Shown here piece by piece: positions 63,460-64,000 of a stretch of DNA of 64,000 nt. The position numbers and the translations under genes are program-made. Location: the NCBI RefSeq assembly GCF_007859675.1, contig NZ_CP042305.1, positions 1 to 64,000 of the forward strand. Reading direction: 5' to 3'. Position 1 is the first letter of the stretch, and each line of letters opens with the position of its first letter. The notes under the pieces are model-generated. The model was not told the origin of the DNA, searched no databases, and saw only the letters and a list, made by a program, of their open reading frames with translations. The DNA comes from Humibacter ginsenosidimutans (GTDB taxonomy: Bacteria > Actinomycetota > Actinomycetes > Actinomycetales > Microbacteriaceae).

Positions 63460-64000
63460 ATGTCCTTCCTCGACTACGCTCCCGCGCCCGAGTCTTCAGC
63501 GATCCTCGACCTCAAGCCCTCCTACGGGCTGTTCGTCGACGGTGAGTTCGTGGACGGGCACGGCGAGGGCTTCCACACCATCTCTCCCGCCACCGAAGAG
63601 ACGATCGCGCAGATCGCCACCGCAGACGAGCATGACGTCGACCTCGCCGTCGCGGCGGCCCGGCGCGCGTACGAGCGGGTGTGGTCGCGCATGAGCGGCT
63701 CCGACCGCGGCAAGTACCTGTTCCGCATCGCCCGGCTCGTGCAGGAGCGGGCACGGGAGCTCGCCGTGGCGGAGAGCCTCGACAACGGCAAGCCCATCAA
63801 GGAGAGCCGCGACGTCGACGTTCCCCTGGTCGCCGCCTGGTTCTTCTACTACGCGGGATGGGCCGACAAGCTCGATCACGCGGGCCTCGGTCCTGCTCCT
63901 CGCGCGCTCGGCGTCGCTGGCCAGGTCATCCCGTGGAACTTCCCGCTGCTCATGCTCGCGTGGAAGATCGCGCCGGCGCTGGCGGCAGGCAACACCGTCG
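63460..64000 (+). CDS. Aldehyde dehydrogenase, N-terminal part, runs off right edge
   Basis: Starts at ATG 63460 after CAGGAG; 180 residues are seen before the window ends. It has the typical opening LKPSYGLFVDGEFVDGHGEG, then SPATEETIAQIATADEHDVD, RARELAVAESLDNGKPIKES and the NAD-binding GQVIPWNFPLLMLAWKIAPA. The catalytic Cys and Glu lie outside the window. In the deo operon it probably oxidises acetaldehyde made by DeoC to acetate or acetyl-CoA. Confidence 0.9.
   Translation, partial: MSFLDYAPAPESSAILDLKPSYGLFVDGEFVDGHGEGFHTISPATEETIAQIATADEHDVDLAVAAARRAYERVWSRMSGSDRGKYLFRIARLVQERARELAVAESLDNGKPIKESRDVDVPLVAAWFFYYAGWADKLDHAGLGPAPRALGVAGQVIPWNFPLLMLAWKIAPALAAGNTV

Overview
The window looks like chromosome from a high-GC actinobacterium, most likely Microbacteriaceae. 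The evidence is uniformly high GC, GTG/TTG starts, many ATGA/GTGA stop-start overlaps, an FKBP-dxr-rseP-ispG-proS-nusA-ylxR-infB-rbfA-truB-ribF housekeeping backbone, a Pro/Gly/Ala-rich IF-2 N-terminus and a mycothiol-type DinB-fold protein. No rRNA, tRNA, CRISPR array or insertion sequence was recognised.

Sequence quality is uneven. From 1 to about 8 kb nearly every gene is broken by many small indels. Indels become sparse by about 18 kb, and the few beyond that mostly sit in G or C runs. This looks like a low-coverage contig end, not gene decay, so broken genes on the left are annotated as CDS with frameshifts and their boundaries are approximate.

Layout: (1) 0-7.6 kb: gabT-like aminotransferase fragment, FKBP lipoprotein, dxr, an NAD(P)-binding epimerase-like gene divergent from a TetR regulator, a DsbA-like membrane-anchored protein, and the site-2 protease rseP. 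(2) 7.7-19.2 kb: a tightly packed operon between rseP and ispG. It holds a branched-chain-type ABC transporter (binding protein, two ATPases, two permeases), an acyl-CoA synthetase, a TetR regulator, 3-hydroxybutyrate dehydrogenase, two alpha/beta hydrolases and a two-subunit 3-oxoacid CoA-transferase. I read it as uptake and catabolism of a 3-hydroxy/3-keto acid or its ester. (3) 19.3-30.2 kb: ispG, a Doc-toxin remnant, pcp, an RNB ribonuclease, proS, a DUF559 gene bracketed by two inverted 59-bp palindromic elements, an amine oxidase, a LOG-family protein, and a pair of ferritin-like paralogues of which one has lost its metal ligands. (4) 30.2-35.2 kb: nusA, ylxR, infB and rbfA, with strong hairpins between the genes.

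(5) 35.2-48.2 kb: a hypothetical protein, a MazF remnant, a J-domain/NERD protein, a GlxA-type regulator, an MFS exporter, an HIBADH-like dehydrogenase, mutY, a kinase-like protein without the P-loop lysine, a PanE-like reductase, an NhaC-type antiporter, and a drug-efflux MFS with its divergent TetR and two operators. (6) 48.2-53 kb: truB, two membrane proteins, ribF, a DinB-fold protein, the rifamycin ADP-ribosyltransferase arr, and a small membrane protein. (7) 52.6-64 kb: a formylglycine-generating enzyme with its sulfatase, a CynX-like MFS, a serine hydrolase, a ROK protein without the usual cysteine motif, an MFS with divergent LysR, and a deoxyribose operon (SorC-type deoR, deoC, aldehyde dehydrogenase) running off the right edge.

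Many genes carry a TANNNT -10 box 6-8 nt upstream of ATG or GTG with no Shine-Dalgarno sequence, pointing to widespread leaderless transcription.
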